Positions 31,225 through 40,541 are shown, counted from the stretch's first letter. The stretch: DNA of 64,000 nucleotides from DATLED01 sp963750255 (GCA_963750255.1 CAVVPZ010000008.1:868001-932000); one strand, 5' to 3'. Numbers and translations: made by a program. Notes: generated by a model from the letters alone, not told the origin.

Positions 31225-32103
31225 ATGCCCGAGCTGCCGGAGGTCGAGGCGCTGGCCGGCTTCCTCACCGAGGTGGCCGCCGGCCGCGTCGATCAAGCGG
31301 GTCGAGGTGGCGTCGTTGTCGGCGCTGAAGACCTACGACCCGCCGGTCGACGCACCTGCCGGGGCGCACCATCCTGGGACGCGGTCACCCGTCGAGGCAA
31401 GTTCCTGCTCCTGCCGACCGACGGACGGCCCGTGGCTCGTGCTCCACCTGGCTCGATCCGGGTGGCTGAAGTGGCGGGACTCGTTCCCCAACGGGCCGAC
31501 GAAGCTCAATCCCAAGGGGCCGCTCGCCCTCCGGGTGAGGTTCGAGGACGGGAGCGGCTTCGACGCCACCGAAGCGGCCACGGAGAAGCGCCTGGCCGTC
31601 TACGTCGTGCGACGATCCCGCCGACGATCGAGCACGTCTCGACGCTCGGGCCCGACCCGCTCGCCGACGAGTTCACCGCCGATCGTCCTGGCCGAGGCTG
31701 CTGTCGACGGTCCGGCAGTCAGATCAAGGGCGTGCTCACCGACCAACGGGTGATCGCCGGCGTCGGCAACGCGTACTCCGACGATGCGCTGCACGCGGCC
31801 CGGCTGTCCCCGTTCAAGGCGGCCAACAAGCTGACGGCCGACGAGGTGGCCCGGCTCCACGACGCCATCGTCGCGGTGCTGCGCGACGCCGTCGTCCGGT
31901 CCGCCGGGTTGCCGGCGGCGGGGTTGAAGACCGAGAAGCGCTCGGGCATGCGGGTCCACGGACGAACGGGCGAGGCGTGCCCGGCGTGCGGTGACGTCAT
32001 CCGCGAGGTGTCGTTCGCCACGAAGTCGCTGCAGTACTGCGCCACGTGCCAGACCGGCGGCAAGCCGCTGGCCGACCGCCGGCTGTCGCGCCTGTTGAAG
32101 TGA
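31225..32103 (+). CDS. Fpg/Nei-family DNA glycosylase (frameshifted)
   Basis: A formamidopyrimidine-DNA glycosylase/endonuclease VIII family protein of about 292 residues that removes oxidised bases. The N-terminus MPELPEVEALAGFL supplies the catalytic Pro2 and Glu3. The helix-two-turn-helix region appears as IKGVLTDQRVIAGVGNAYSD, and the C-terminal zinc finger has two Cys pairs (CPACG and CATC). Indels near 31285, 31370, 31610 and 31700 scramble the N-terminal half, while the C-terminal third is intact. Start ATG 31225 follows dut by 7 bp. Confidence 0.85.
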   Translation: MPELPEVEALAGFLTEVAAGRVDQAGRGGVVVGAEDLRPAGRRTCRGAPSWDAVTRRGKFLLLPTDGRPVARAPPGSIRVAEVAGLVPQRADEAQSQGAARPPGEVRGRERLRRHRSGHGEAPGRLRRATIPPTIEHVSTLGPDPLADEFTADRPGRGCCRRSGSQIKGVLTDQRVIAGVGNAYSDDALHAARLSPFKAANKLTADEVARLHDAIVAVLRDAVVRSAGLPAAGLKTEKRSGMRVHGRTGEACPACGDVIREVSFATKSLQYCATCQTGGKPLADRRLSRLLK

Positions 32104-32136
32104 CGCCGGCCAGTCGATCTGGGCGATGATGCGGCC

Positions 32137-33555
32137 ATGCAACGACTCTCCGGTCTCGACGCCACGTTCCTCTACCTGGAGTCGTCGAGCAACCTGATGC
32201 ACGTGGCCTCGACGGCGATCTTCGACCCGTCGACGGTCCCGGGGGGCTACTCGTTCGACAAGGTCAAGGAGCTGGTCGCCTCCCGCCTGCACCTCCTGCC
32301 GCCGTTCCGCCGCCGCCTCGTCGAGGTGCCCTTCCAGCTCCACCACCCGCTGTGGGTCGAGGACCCCGACTTCGACCTCGACTACCACATGCGCCGGGCC
32401 GCCCTGCCGGCCCCGGGCGGCGAGGAGGAGCTGGCCGAGTTCGCCGCCGACGTCATGGGCCGGCCCCTCGACCGCTCGAAGCCGCTGTGGGAGATGTACG
32501 TCGTCGAGGGCCTCGAGAACGGGCTCATCGCCACGGTCACCAAGACCCACCACGCCGCCATCGACGGCGTGTCGGGCAACGAGCTGACCGTCAACCTCCT
32601 CGACCTCACGCCCGAGCCCGCCGAGATCGTCGCCCGACACCGAGTGGAAGCCCGACCGCGATGCCGACCGACATCGAGCTCGTCGGCCTACGCGCTCGAG
32701 CTCGCTCGCCCGCCAGCCCGTCCTCGGCGTCAAGGCCGCCCGGCGCACCGCTCGAGGCCGCGGTCACCCTGCGCCGCCGCAACCGCCGGCCCGAGATCAC
32801 GCCGCCCCCGGCGCCCTTCGCCGCCCCCCGGACGTCGCTCAACGGGGCCATCACCGGTCGCCGCAAGTTCGCCTTCACCCAGATCCCCCTCGACGACGTG
32901 AAGATGATCAAGAACGCCCTCGGCGGCACCGTCAACGACGTCGTCCTGGCCCTGTGCGCCGGCGCCCTTCGCGACTACCTCGACGGCGCGAGACGAGCTC
33001 CCGAGCGAGTCGCTCGTCGGCCATGGTGCCGATCTCCGTGCGCACCGAGGACCAGAAGGGCGCGATGGGCAACCAGGTCTCGCAGATGCTCGTGTCGCTG
33101 GCCACCGACGTGGCCGACCCGGTCCGAGCGGCTGCACACCATCTCCCAGCGGCACCGAGGGCGCCAAGGAGCAGGAGAAGGCCATCGGCGCCGAGACGCT
33201 GATGAACTGGGCCGAGTTCGCCGCTCCCGCCGTCGCCGCCCGCGCCGCCCGGCTCTACTCGAACATGAAGTTGGCCGACCGCCACCGCCCGCTGTTCAAC
33301 GTGACGATCTCCAACGTGCCCGGCCCGAACTTCCCGCTGTACTCGGCCGGCTGCGCGGATGGTGGCCATGTACCCGATGGGGCCCGATCGCCGACGGCGG
33401 CGGCCTCAACATCACGGTCATGTCCTACATGGGCACGATGTTCTTCGGCCTCCTCGCCTGCCGCGACACCGTGCCCGAGCGTGTGGGACATCGCCCACGG
33501 CCTCGACACCGCGCTCGAGGACCTCCGCAAGGCGGCCGAGAAGCACGACGGCTAG
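32137..33555 (+). CDS. Wax ester synthase/diacylglycerol acyltransferase (frameshifted)
   Basis: A WS/DGAT family O-acyltransferase of about 472 residues making wax esters or triacylglycerol from acyl-CoA. The start is MQRLSGLDATFLYLESS. The catalytic HHAAIDG motif follows within KTHHAAIDGVSGNEL. Later come GTVNDVVLALCAGALRDYL and NVTISNVPGPNFPLY, both family hallmarks. Indels near 32640, 32985, 33125 and 33370 disturb the middle. It is typical of lipid-storing actinobacteria. Start ATG 32137, 33 bp after the glycosylase gene. Confidence 0.88.
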
Positions 33556-33665
33556 CCGTTTCGTGGCCCCTTCTGGTTGCTGAACGGGCCGCCGCGGCGC
33601 CTTGTGGCCACCGAAGGGGCCAGCAACAGGTGGCTCGCCGGCGCTATGCTGTCGGGCGCAACACT

Positions 33666-33742
33666 GCGGACGTGGCTCAGTTGGTAGAGCACAACCTTGC
33701 CAAGGTTGAGGGTCGCGAGTTCGAATCTCGTCGTCCGCTCCA
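33666..33742 (+). tRNA. tRNA-Gly (GCC)
   Basis: A complete 77-nt cloverleaf: acceptor arms GCGGACG and CGTCCGC, anticodon stem CAACC/GGTTG with loop TTGCCAA (anticodon GCC, glycine), T-arm GTTCGAATC, and an encoded 3' CCA. It is followed 12 bp later by a strong hairpin. Confidence 0.96.
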
Positions 33743-33753
33743 TAAAAACGCAG

Positions 33754-33781
33754 GTCAGCCCCGGTTTCGGCCGGGGCTGAC
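33754..33781 (+). terminator. Hairpin terminator after tRNA-Gly
   Basis: Perfect 11-bp arms (GTCAGCCCCGG and its complement) around a TTTCGG loop, 12 bp after the tRNA. No T-run follows, so termination may need help. It also lies between the tRNA and the convergent toxin gene. Confidence 0.65.
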
Positions 33782-33863
33782 TCGCGCATCCGAGCGCTTG
33801 CCAGCGGGCTCTGCCAATGTAAATGGCGATGGTCGACCAGGCCTGTTGGTGCTTGTCGTCCAC

Positions 33864-34214
33864 CTACAGCGCCACGCTCAGGTCGCGCCACGCGTTTACT
33901 TTGGGCCGCTCGTCGAGCAGGCGCGCAACGCCGCTGACGATCTTGCCGAACTCGTTGTGTGCCAGGGTCCAGATGAGGATGCACCCGTGGTGGTGGCGGT
34001 CGCCCTCGGCCCACTCTCGCAGCAGCGGCACGAAGTCGCGCGAGTTCCGCGTGACGAGGATCCGTCGTTGCTCCGCAGCGAAAGCCAGCACCTCGGGATC
34101 GGCGAGCGCGCCGAGGGCGGCATCGCTGGCGAGGCTCAACACTTCGTGGCCGCGCCCTTCGAGCGGACGGCCCACCCGCTTCGGCGACAGGTTGGCGTCG
34201 AGGAGGAGCCGCAC
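33864..34214 (-). CDS. DUF5615 PIN-like toxin
   Basis: An intact 116-residue protein of the DUF5615 (Mut7-C/PIN-like) family. It begins MRLLLDANLSPKRVGRPLEG, with an early acidic active-site Asp (LLLDANLS), and continues VLAFAAEQRRILVTRNSRDF with the second acidic site. Such proteins are predicted RNase toxins of type II toxin-antitoxin modules. The GTG start at 34214 directly abuts the antitoxin stop, giving the antitoxin-first order expected for such modules. Confidence 0.8.
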   Translation of the reverse strand: MRLLLDANLSPKRVGRPLEGRGHEVLSLASDAALGALADPEVLAFAAEQRRILVTRNSRDFVPLLREWAEGDRHHHGCILIWTLAHNEFGKIVSGVARLLDERPKVNAWRDLSVAL

Positions 34215-34629
34215 TCAGGCTCCGGCGACCTCGATGAAAGGATGGAGCACCCGCAGCTCGTCGAGCGGCTGCCGGTTCTCTTCGATGAACCGCTCGATCT
34301 CGTCGGGATAAGCGTCGCGGTACGCGAGCGCCAGGCGGATTTGCGCAGGGGAGAGGTGGCTGTCCTTGGCCAGCGACTCCTGCGATCCAAAGTCCTCGGC
34401 CATGTGGGCGATCTCCCAGACGTCGAGGCCTGAGCCGATGACCCAGGCGCGCCGGTTCACGTCATCACCGCGGAAGGCGATGCCGGGGAACCGTCGGGCG
34501 CGGCGCAGCTTCCTCGGTGAAGGACTCGACGACGGCGCTCTTGGACCGTCGCGTGCGTCGAGCTTCAGCCTCGACGAGCTGCTCCGTCGCGGTGTCGAGC
34601 CGGACGCTGAACGGCTGTCCCTTGGCCAT
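34215..34629 (-). CDS. RHH/DUF433-like antitoxin (one frameshift)
   Basis: About 137 residues. The N-terminus MAKGQPFSVRLDTATEQLVE followed by EARRTRRSKSAVVESFTEEA has the ribbon-helix-helix pattern. After an indel near 34500 comes a DUF433-like domain (GSGLDVWEIAHMAEDF, HLSPAQIRLALAYRDAYPDE). It is the DNA-binding antitoxin of the DUF5615 module, combining a binding domain with a toxin-neutralising one. ATG 34629 has a good AGAGGG site upstream. Reading only the intact C-terminal part from GTG 34460 would miss the DNA-binding domain. Confidence 0.75.
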
Positions 34630-34643
34630 GGTCACCCTCTCTT

Positions 34644-34666
34644 GCTACAAGTATCTACAGCGTAGC
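34644..34666. promoter_or_regulatory. Inverted repeat in the toxin-antitoxin promoter
   Basis: GCTAC (34644-34648) and GTAGC (34662-34666) form an inverted repeat 15 bp upstream of the antitoxin start, enclosing a relatively AT-rich segment (AAGTATCTACA) that could hold the -10 box. It suits autoregulation by the RHH antitoxin. Confidence 0.35.
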
Positions 34667-34792
34667 GCCGAGAGCACTTCCGCCGCGAAGGTGAGGCTCT
34701 GCCTGCCAATGGCTTGCCTATGGATTGGGGGCAGGCACCGCCCGCCGGCTCGCGCGGACGACAAGCGTCGCTCTCGCCTCGCGAGTTGCCTA

Positions 34793-36043
34793 TTATTCGG
34801 CGCGGACAGAGCGCGCGACGAGGATGGCCACGTCATCGCGCGATCGGAGCTCGGTCTGGTGCATTCCCGCAAGCAGCGTCGTTGCAATCGCGGACGACGA
34901 CTCGCCCGACAGTTTCGCCAAGGCCTGCCGAAGCTGCGCATCGTCAAACTGTGTGCTCCCGCCGCGAGCTTCGGTCAACCCGTCGGTGTAGAGCACCACG
35001 GCGTCGCCGGAGTCGATGGTGAAGCATTGCTCGACCCAGGTGCTCGTCTCGAAGCAACCGACGAGCGCGCCCGGGACCCCTACTTCATCGACCGTTCCGT
35101 CTGCACGCAACACGAGCGGTAGCGGGTGCCCGCCCATCGCGGCGGTGACCTCGTATCCAGCGTCGATCGATCGAAGGCGAAGAAGCGCCACCGTGCAGTG
35201 CGGCGGATCCCCGTCGTCCCCGCTGGCCAACACGGCCCGGTTCAGTCCGTGCAGCACGTCGACAGGGCTCCAGTTGCCGACACACAGGGCGCGGATCGTG
35301 TGCCGGGTCAGCGCCGTCACGGCACCTGCGTGTGGTCCGTGGCCGCGGACGTCGCCGATGACGAGGGCGATGCCGTCGTCAGACGCGAACGCGTCATAGA
35401 AGTCGCCGCCGACGCGTTCGCGGTCGGCTGGCTCGTAGCGCGCCGCCAGCTCGAGGGCCGCGAAGGTGGGGAGCCGGGCGGGAAGCAGACCCTCTTGGAG
35501 GGTTCGAGCCAGCGACTCTGCCTGGGCGCGCATTGCGACTTGCGTCCCATGGTGGCGGAGTGCGGCCAAGCGCAGCTCGAGTTCGTCCATGACGATCGCC
35601 GCGAGGTCGGTGAGGTCGGCTATTTGGCGATCGGTGGCTTCGCGGGGCTCGAAGTCGAGAGCGCACAAGGTCCCGAGGTTGTAGCCGTCCGTGGTGCGCA
35701 GCGGGACGCCAAGGTAGAAGCGCAGCCCGAACTCACCGGATACCAACGGGTTCGCCAGCGTTCTCGGGTCCACCTTGGCGTTCTCGACGATCCACGCTTC
35801 ATCCTGCAGGATCGCCGAGGCGCAAAGACCCTCCTCGCGATCGATCTGGTCGATGTCGAGGCCGTGATGCGACTTGAACCAGATGCGATCTTCGTCGACG
35901 ATGCTGACGACAGCGATCGGTGCATCACAGGCCCTTGCGGCCAACGCCGTGATCCTGTCGAAGGCCTGGTCGGGCGGTGAGTCGAGGATGTCGTACCGAC
36001 GAACTGCGTCGATCCGCCTCGTCTCTTGGTCGTCCACCGTCAC
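34793..36043 (-). CDS. GAF domain-SpoIIE/PP2C phosphatase
   Basis: An intact 416-residue signalling protein. An N-terminal GAF domain (about residues 20-150: RYDILDSPPDQAFDRITALA, DEDRIWFKSHHGLDIDQI, LRFYLGVPLRTTDGYNLGTL) is joined by a short coiled coil to a SpoIIE-type PP2C domain (ARYEPADRERVGGDFYDAF, IGDVRGHGPHAG, VLYTDGLTEARGG). The Asp residues of GDFYD, IGDVRGHG and YTDGL are the expected metal ligands. It likely dephosphorylates an anti-sigma-factor antagonist in response to a small-molecule or redox signal. The long upstream extension in frame is non-coding in character; GTG 36043, with GAGGTG just upstream, is preferred. Confidence 0.88.
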   Translation of the reverse strand: MTVDDQETRRIDAVRRYDILDSPPDQAFDRITALAARACDAPIAVVSIVDEDRIWFKSHHGLDIDQIDREEGLCASAILQDEAWIVENAKVDPRTLANPLVSGEFGLRFYLGVPLRTTDGYNLGTLCALDFEPREATDRQIADLTDLAAIVMDELELRLAALRHHGTQVAMRAQAESLARTLQEGLLPARLPTFAALELAARYEPADRERVGGDFYDAFASDDGIALVIGDVRGHGPHAGAVTALTRHTIRALCVGNWSPVDVLHGLNRAVLASGDDGDPPHCTVALLRLRSIDAGYEVTAAMGGHPLPLVLRADGTVDEVGVPGALVGCFETSTWVEQCFTIDSGDAVVLYTDGLTEARGGSTQFDDAQLRQALAKLSGESSSAIATTLLAGMHQTELRSRDDVAILVARSVRAE

Positions 36044-36188
36044 GCCCACCTCAACCGCTCCCAGGTCGTGAGTTCCTTGGCGGGAACTGCGCTCGCCTCC
36101 CAGCCTACGTGCGCCACGGACGGCGGAGGGGGCCGGCTGAGCCGCAAGCAACCCGGCGGCAGCCGGGCTGTAGGTCCGCGTCGAGCGG

Positions 36189-36732
36189 CTAGGCCTGAAC
36201 CGGTCCCCAGAAGATGTTGCCCGCCGCGTCCGGCTCGTCATAGAAGAAGAACTTGGCGCCCGCCTCGAGGAACTCCACCCTCGTGACAGATCCGTCACCG
36301 TCGGCGTCGATGGCATCGAACGTCGCCCGCGACAATGAGCTGTCGATGTTGAAGGCCTCAAAGAACTGCTGATGCTCCGCAGGCGAGATGCTGCCACTGC
36401 CGTCGCCGTCGATCAGGTCGAACAGCAGCGGAAGCAGCTCGTTGTCCTCCCGCACTCCGGCGTCGACGGCGCCCTCGATGGCGGCGATGAACTCGTCCGG
36501 GGCGACCTCCCCGTCCTGGTCCATGTCGTGCGGTGCCCAATAGGTGGTCCAGATCAACCGAAAGTTCTCCAACAGGCGCGGCATGGATGTCGGAGCCCTC
36601 GCTCTCGCCGCGGATCTTGGCGAAGTTCTCGGCCAGTTGCTCGAAGTCGGACTTGGTGACGGTGCCTGAACCGTCCCAGTCCAGCGCGCGGTGGTGTGTG
36701 CGGAGCTTCGCCTTGTGATATTCCGAGAGCAT
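36189..36732 (-). CDS. Four-EF-hand calcium-binding protein (one frameshift)
   Basis: About 181 residues with four EF-hand loops: DWDGSGTVTKSDFE, DMDQDGEVAPDEFI, DGDGSGSISPAEHQ and DADGDGSVTRVEFL. All have Asp at positions 1, 3 and 5; three end in Glu at position 12. The layout resembles actinobacterial calerythrin/calexcitin-like calcium buffers or sensors. An indel near 36595 joins the first loop to the other three. ATG 36732 overlaps the upstream gene's stop (TGATG), so it is translationally coupled to the protein with the LQRxxGNxA motif. Confidence 0.88.
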
Positions 36733-37310
36733 CAGAACTCCTTGCCGGTCATGTCCTCGGGTGCTTCCTCACCCGCCTTGTGTTTCGCCAACACGATCTG
36801 ACGGGTCTGGACCTTCATCCAGTATGCGAGGCGAGCCTCGTCCTTGGTCTCCCGGTAGAGCCGCGTCAGATATTGGGAGTTGGCGGGACTCGGATCGATC
36901 CACATGACACCGAGGTAGTAGTCGGCGGCCCGGTCGTAGGCCATGGCCTTGCCTTTCGGGGTCTGCGAAGACTGGGCCGATTTCATGTAGGTGTTGCCCT
37001 GAGCGATCAGCCAGCCGATGTCGCGACCTGCTGACGCCTCGCCGAAGGTCTTGGGCGAGAAGTCGTCCTCGGCCGCCTTCTTCACGACTTTCTTGCCCCT
37101 TTTTCCGGGCGCATCCGTGCTCTGAGGGCGACCGCCCTTGCGTTGGACTTCGAGCGTGACGGCGGTGTTGCCGTAGTCGCGTTGGAGGTTGAGGAGATGG
37201 TTGGTGACGTTGTCTCCCGCCCGCGCCTGCGCCGGCAGGGAGGATCCTGGTAGCGCCACATGAGGCTCGTCGCGGTCCCGCCGCGCCTCGCCGAATCTCC
37301 GAGTCTTCAC
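36732..37310 (-). CDS. Hypothetical protein with LQRxxGNxA motif shared with CIS DUF4157 protein
   Basis: An intact reading frame of about 192 residues from GTG 37310; longer in-frame starts exist. A Lys/Arg/Pro-rich N-terminus precedes HLLNLQRDYGNTAVTLEVQR, which closely matches HLQRQAGNAAMGSLVQ in the CIS DUF4157 protein. After a basic linker (GKRGKKVVKKAAE), the C-terminal ~100 residues are helical and TPR-like (GWLIAQGNTYMKSAQSSQT, AMAYDRAADYYLGVMW, TKDEARLAYWMKVQTRQIV). The motif is characteristic of proteins tied to contractile injection loci. It is a candidate cargo or adaptor encoded about 10 kb from the CIS cluster. The function is not known. Confidence 0.6.
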   Translation of the reverse strand: MKTRRFGEARRDRDEPHVALPGSSLPAQARAGDNVTNHLLNLQRDYGNTAVTLEVQRKGGRPQSTDAPGKRGKKVVKKAAEDDFSPKTFGEASAGRDIGWLIAQGNTYMKSAQSSQTPKGKAMAYDRAADYYLGVMWIDPSPANSQYLTRLYRETKDEARLAYWMKVQTRQIVLAKHKAGEEAPEDMTGKEF

Positions 37311-37367
37311 GCTGCGGAGCGTACGCCCGCGGCGGGCTGACAAACAGTGATTGATTGCGGTCTGCCC

Positions 37368-39416
37368 TTAGAGGCAGGCGGCTTCGACTGCCGCCCGCGT
37401 GTAGGGGGCGGGCACGAGGAGGCCGTCGGCCCAGGGCGCCTGCTGGTCGGTGCCGTGGACAGCGTCGCCCGCGCCAGCGGCGCCGAGTGGGACGACCCAA
37501 CCCGAGCGGTCCCAGTCGGCGAGGTCGAAGGCGTACCGCGCCACCGAGCCGGCTTTGACGGCAAAGCCGGCGGTGGGCGTGTATGACGACGAGAACACCG
37601 TGTCGAGGTCGCCGTCCAGGCTCACCCGCTCGGGAGGATCGAGGGTGGGGTCGAGGCCGGCGAGGACGTGGCGCTGCGATGTCTTGTGCATCGTGCCCCA
37701 CGGCTCGCCCGACCACGACGCGTCGGCCCGCCGCCGGGCTTCGGCCCAGGCGTCGTCCCACGTCCATCCGCCGAGCAGCGACGTGTCGTCGGCCCGCACG
37801 TGGCGGTCGAGGGCCCGCCAGAGGGTCGTCTCCAGCACGACACCCGGAAGGACAACGCCGTGGGGATGACGGTGGTTCGCGAGCCCCGATCGTTCGAGGA
37901 CGAGGAGCAACAACTCTCGGCGCACCACCGAGTAGGCGGCGGCCGGCAGCGAGTAGGCCGCCATGGTTCCGTCCCACCCCGCCAACGGTGGCCAGTCGGC
38001 GAGCGTCTCGGACAATCGGCGGCCGGGCAGGGAGACAGCGTCGCGGTGCAGCTCGGCCATGTCGCTGATCGTGGCGTCATGGATGGTCCGCAGCCGATCG
38101 ACGATGCGCTCGGCTCGCCACCGAGGAGCGACGTCGACGCCGACATACGGGGAGTGGGGGTCGGCGCAGATGCGGTTGTTGGCGCTGAACACGAAGCCCT
38201 CCGGCGGGTTCTCGACTCGGGGGAGGTCATCGAAGGGCACCCAACCGTCCCAGCCATGCGCGGCGTCGTCGGCTGCGACGGGCATCCACGTCGGGGCGCT
38301 CGATCGGCGTCTCGGTAGCCGGCCACGGAGGAGATAGCCGATGTCGCCGTGAACGTCGGCGGCTACCAGGCTGTTGACCGGTTCGACCCACGGACGCATG
38401 GCCTCGAACAGCTCCGCGACCGTTGCCGCCCGCAGCATCGGGGCCATGGCGTCAAAGCCCGTGTTGACGTCGACCAGCGCCGTCCACGAGAGCGCAAGGT
38501 CGTCGCCGATCAATGGTCCGCGGCCCGTGAGGGTGACGTCGACCTCGTGGTTGGGGCCACCCCGCACCTCGATCACCTCTCGGCGGTCGGGCGTGACCGA
38601 TCCTGGCGCAACGACATAGAGGTCTTGGTCGTCGGCCATGCCGTGGGTGATCGACCACGCCACCCGCTCGTTGTGTCCGAAGTGACAGAAGCCCGGCACT
38701 CCTGGCATGCCGATTCCGAGCACGTCCCAGTCGGGGCAGGCCACGTGTCCTTGCACGTAGACGTTGGGGATTTCGAGCTCGCGGTGGGGGTCGCCCGCCA
38801 AGAGGGGCAAACCGGAGGCCGTGCGCCCCCCACCGATGGCCCAGTTGTTGCTCCCGCCCTCGACGTCACCGCCGTCGTCTCCCTCAACCGGTGCGCACAC
38901 CTCGCCCGGGGGCACGCATGCCAGCTGGCTGTCGGTGCCTGACGCCATCGTCCGGGCCACGTCGGGACCGACGACGCCGGCGACGACGCTGCGCCAGAGC
39001 TTGCTGCGAGCCGAGCCCATCAAGAGATGGCGCACACGAAACACGAGCAGGCAGTGCCACGGCAGCCACGGGTCGAATCCCACGCCGGCGACGGCGAATT
39101 CGCGGGGGAGGGGCGCCGACGCCACGTGGCCGTTGACGCCGCGGGCATAGGCCTCGAGCATCGCCACCGTCGCCGGAGCGAGCGAGTCGAGATCGCGGAG
39201 AACGAACGACGTCAGGTCGACCCGCCGGTGGAACGCGTCACCGGCGACGGCGGCCGGACCGAGGATCTCGGCCATACGGCCTTGGGCTCGGCGCCGGTCG
39301 TACTCCATCTGCCATAGGCGGTCGGTGGCGTGGACTCGACCTTGCGCTTCGAAGGCCTCGTCCTCCGAGGCTGCGTAGCAGTGAGGTACGCCGAATCGAT
39401 CGCGGAGGATCTCCAT
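37368..39416 (-). CDS. Penicillin acylase family N-terminal-nucleophile amidohydrolase
   Basis: An intact 682-residue Ntn hydrolase. N-terminus ILRDRFGVPHCYAASEDEAF, the autoprocessing site GGSNNWAIGG with nucleophile Ser189, then LLAGDPHRELEIPNVYV and a C-terminal half with DVHGDIGYLLRGRLPRR. Members cleave amide bonds in penicillins, acyl-homoserine lactones or cyclic lipopeptides; which applies here cannot be told. No signal peptide is evident at the ATG 39416 start, unlike many secreted members, suggesting a cytoplasmic enzyme or a missed start. Divergent from the GNAT gene with 66 bp between. Confidence 0.85.
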   Translation of the reverse strand: MEILRDRFGVPHCYAASEDEAFEAQGRVHATDRLWQMEYDRRRAQGRMAEILGPAAVAGDAFHRRVDLTSFVLRDLDSLAPATVAMLEAYARGVNGHVASAPLPREFAVAGVGFDPWLPWHCLLVFRVRHLLMGSARSKLWRSVVAGVVGPDVARTMASGTDSQLACVPPGEVCAPVEGDDGGDVEGGSNNWAIGGGRTASGLPLLAGDPHRELEIPNVYVQGHVACPDWDVLGIGMPGVPGFCHFGHNERVAWSITHGMADDQDLYVVAPGSVTPDRREVIEVRGGPNHEVDVTLTGRGPLIGDDLALSWTALVDVNTGFDAMAPMLRAATVAELFEAMRPWVEPVNSLVAADVHGDIGYLLRGRLPRRRSSAPTWMPVAADDAAHGWDGWVPFDDLPRVENPPEGFVFSANNRICADPHSPYVGVDVAPRWRAERIVDRLRTIHDATISDMAELHRDAVSLPGRRLSETLADWPPLAGWDGTMAAYSLPAAAYSVVRRELLLLVLERSGLANHRHPHGVVLPGVVLETTLWRALDRHVRADDTSLLGGWTWDDAWAEARRRADASWSGEPWGTMHKTSQRHVLAGLDPTLDPPERVSLDGDLDTVFSSSYTPTAGFAVKAGSVARYAFDLADWDRSGWVVPLGAAGAGDAVHGTDQQAPWADGLLVPAPYTRAAVEAACL

Positions 39417-39482
39417 CGCCCGACCCTATTCGTCGGTCAAAAGTCGCTGTCGCCGGGGAATCGGGCGCGTCAGACTTCCGGC

Positions 39483-40541
39483 ATGGTCGCCTATGAGGTC
39501 GATGAGTTCCATCCGACGGAGGCAGCGGACGACGAGTTCCGCACTCGGTGGGAAGCAGTCGTCGCGTTCGACGCCGAGATGGAGCCTGAGGACCCACCCA
39601 CGCCATTCGACAAACACCGCCAGCAGCTCACCGATCGCCCAAGCTTCCAGCGCCCGCGCCTCTTCACCGCGTGGGCACCTGGCCGCTCGTCGGCACTGGC
39701 CATCGCAGAGATCGACTTGGAGTACACCGACAGCAACCGGCACCTCGCGTGGTGCTCGATCGGCGTTCGGCCCGAGGCCCGTCGCCAGGGGATCGGCACC
39801 GAACTCCTCGCTCGCGTGGTCGAGGCTGCCGTCGACGACGGTCGCACGATTCTCGGCACCTTCACCATCGACGGGAGCGACGGCGACGCGTTCTGCACTC
39901 GCTTCGGGTTCGAGCCCAAGGCGACCGAGCGCAAGAGTCGCCTCGTGCTCGCCGACGTCGACCGAACCATGCTCGAGGGGTGGGTCAGCCGCGCCGTCGA
40001 GCGCGCCGCTGATTATGAGGTGTTCCGCTTCGACGACCGCTGTCCCGACGACCTGGTCGAGCCCTTCGTCGAGTTGTGGAAGGTGACCAACACCGCCCCG
40101 CGCGACAACCTCGACATGGACGACGAGGTGATGACGCCGGAACACTTCCGAGAGCGAGAAGAAAAGGCGCTGGCCCGGGGCGACTCGGTCTGGCGGTCGG
40201 CGGTGCGGCAGCGCTCCACCGGCGCCTTGGCCGGCTTCACCGAGTTGTTCTTCGCCCCCCACGCGCCCGAGGTGTCGTGGCAAGGATGGACCGCCGTCGA
40301 CCCCGGCCATCGCAACCTCGGCATCGGCCGGTGGCTCAAGGCCGACAACTGCCTCCGACTGATGGACGAGCGCCCGACCGTCCGATTCGTCGACACGTGG
40401 AATGCGTTCTCCAATGCGCCGATGCTCGGCATCAACATCGAGATGGGCTTTGATCTCGTCCGGGGCTACACCGACTGGCAGGCCCCCGTCGACACGCTCC
40501 GCAGCGCGCTCAAAGCGGCCGGCTCGCTCACAGCGAGCTGA
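39483..40541 (+). CDS. Double-GNAT N-acetyltransferase
   Basis: An intact 352-residue protein with two GNAT folds. The first has the acetyl-CoA-binding motif RPEARRQGIGTELL (V/R-x-x-Q/R-x-G-x-G/A), the second VDPGHRNLGIGRWLKADN. Tandem GNAT proteins of this kind, sometimes called MshD-like, acetylate small amines, sugars or antibiotics. The substrate is unknown. Start ATG 39483. Its last 14 bp overlap the convergent DUF2237 gene. Confidence 0.8.
   Translation: MVAYEVDEFHPTEAADDEFRTRWEAVVAFDAEMEPEDPPTPFDKHRQQLTDRPSFQRPRLFTAWAPGRSSALAIAEIDLEYTDSNRHLAWCSIGVRPEARRQGIGTELLARVVEAAVDDGRTILGTFTIDGSDGDAFCTRFGFEPKATERKSRLVLADVDRTMLEGWVSRAVERAADYEVFRFDDRCPDDLVEPFVELWKVTNTAPRDNLDMDDEVMTPEHFREREEKALARGDSVWRSAVRQRSTGALAGFTELFFAPHAPEVSWQGWTAVDPGHRNLGIGRWLKADNCLRLMDERPTVRFVDTWNAFSNAPMLGINIEMGFDLVRGYTDWQAPVDTLRSALKAAGSLTAS

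Noticed and set aside
33666..37367. tRNA-bounded integrative island containing the toxin-antitoxin, phosphatase and EF-hand genes
   Set aside because: I found no second copy of the tRNA 3' end and no integrase, and composition does not differ clearly from the surroundings.
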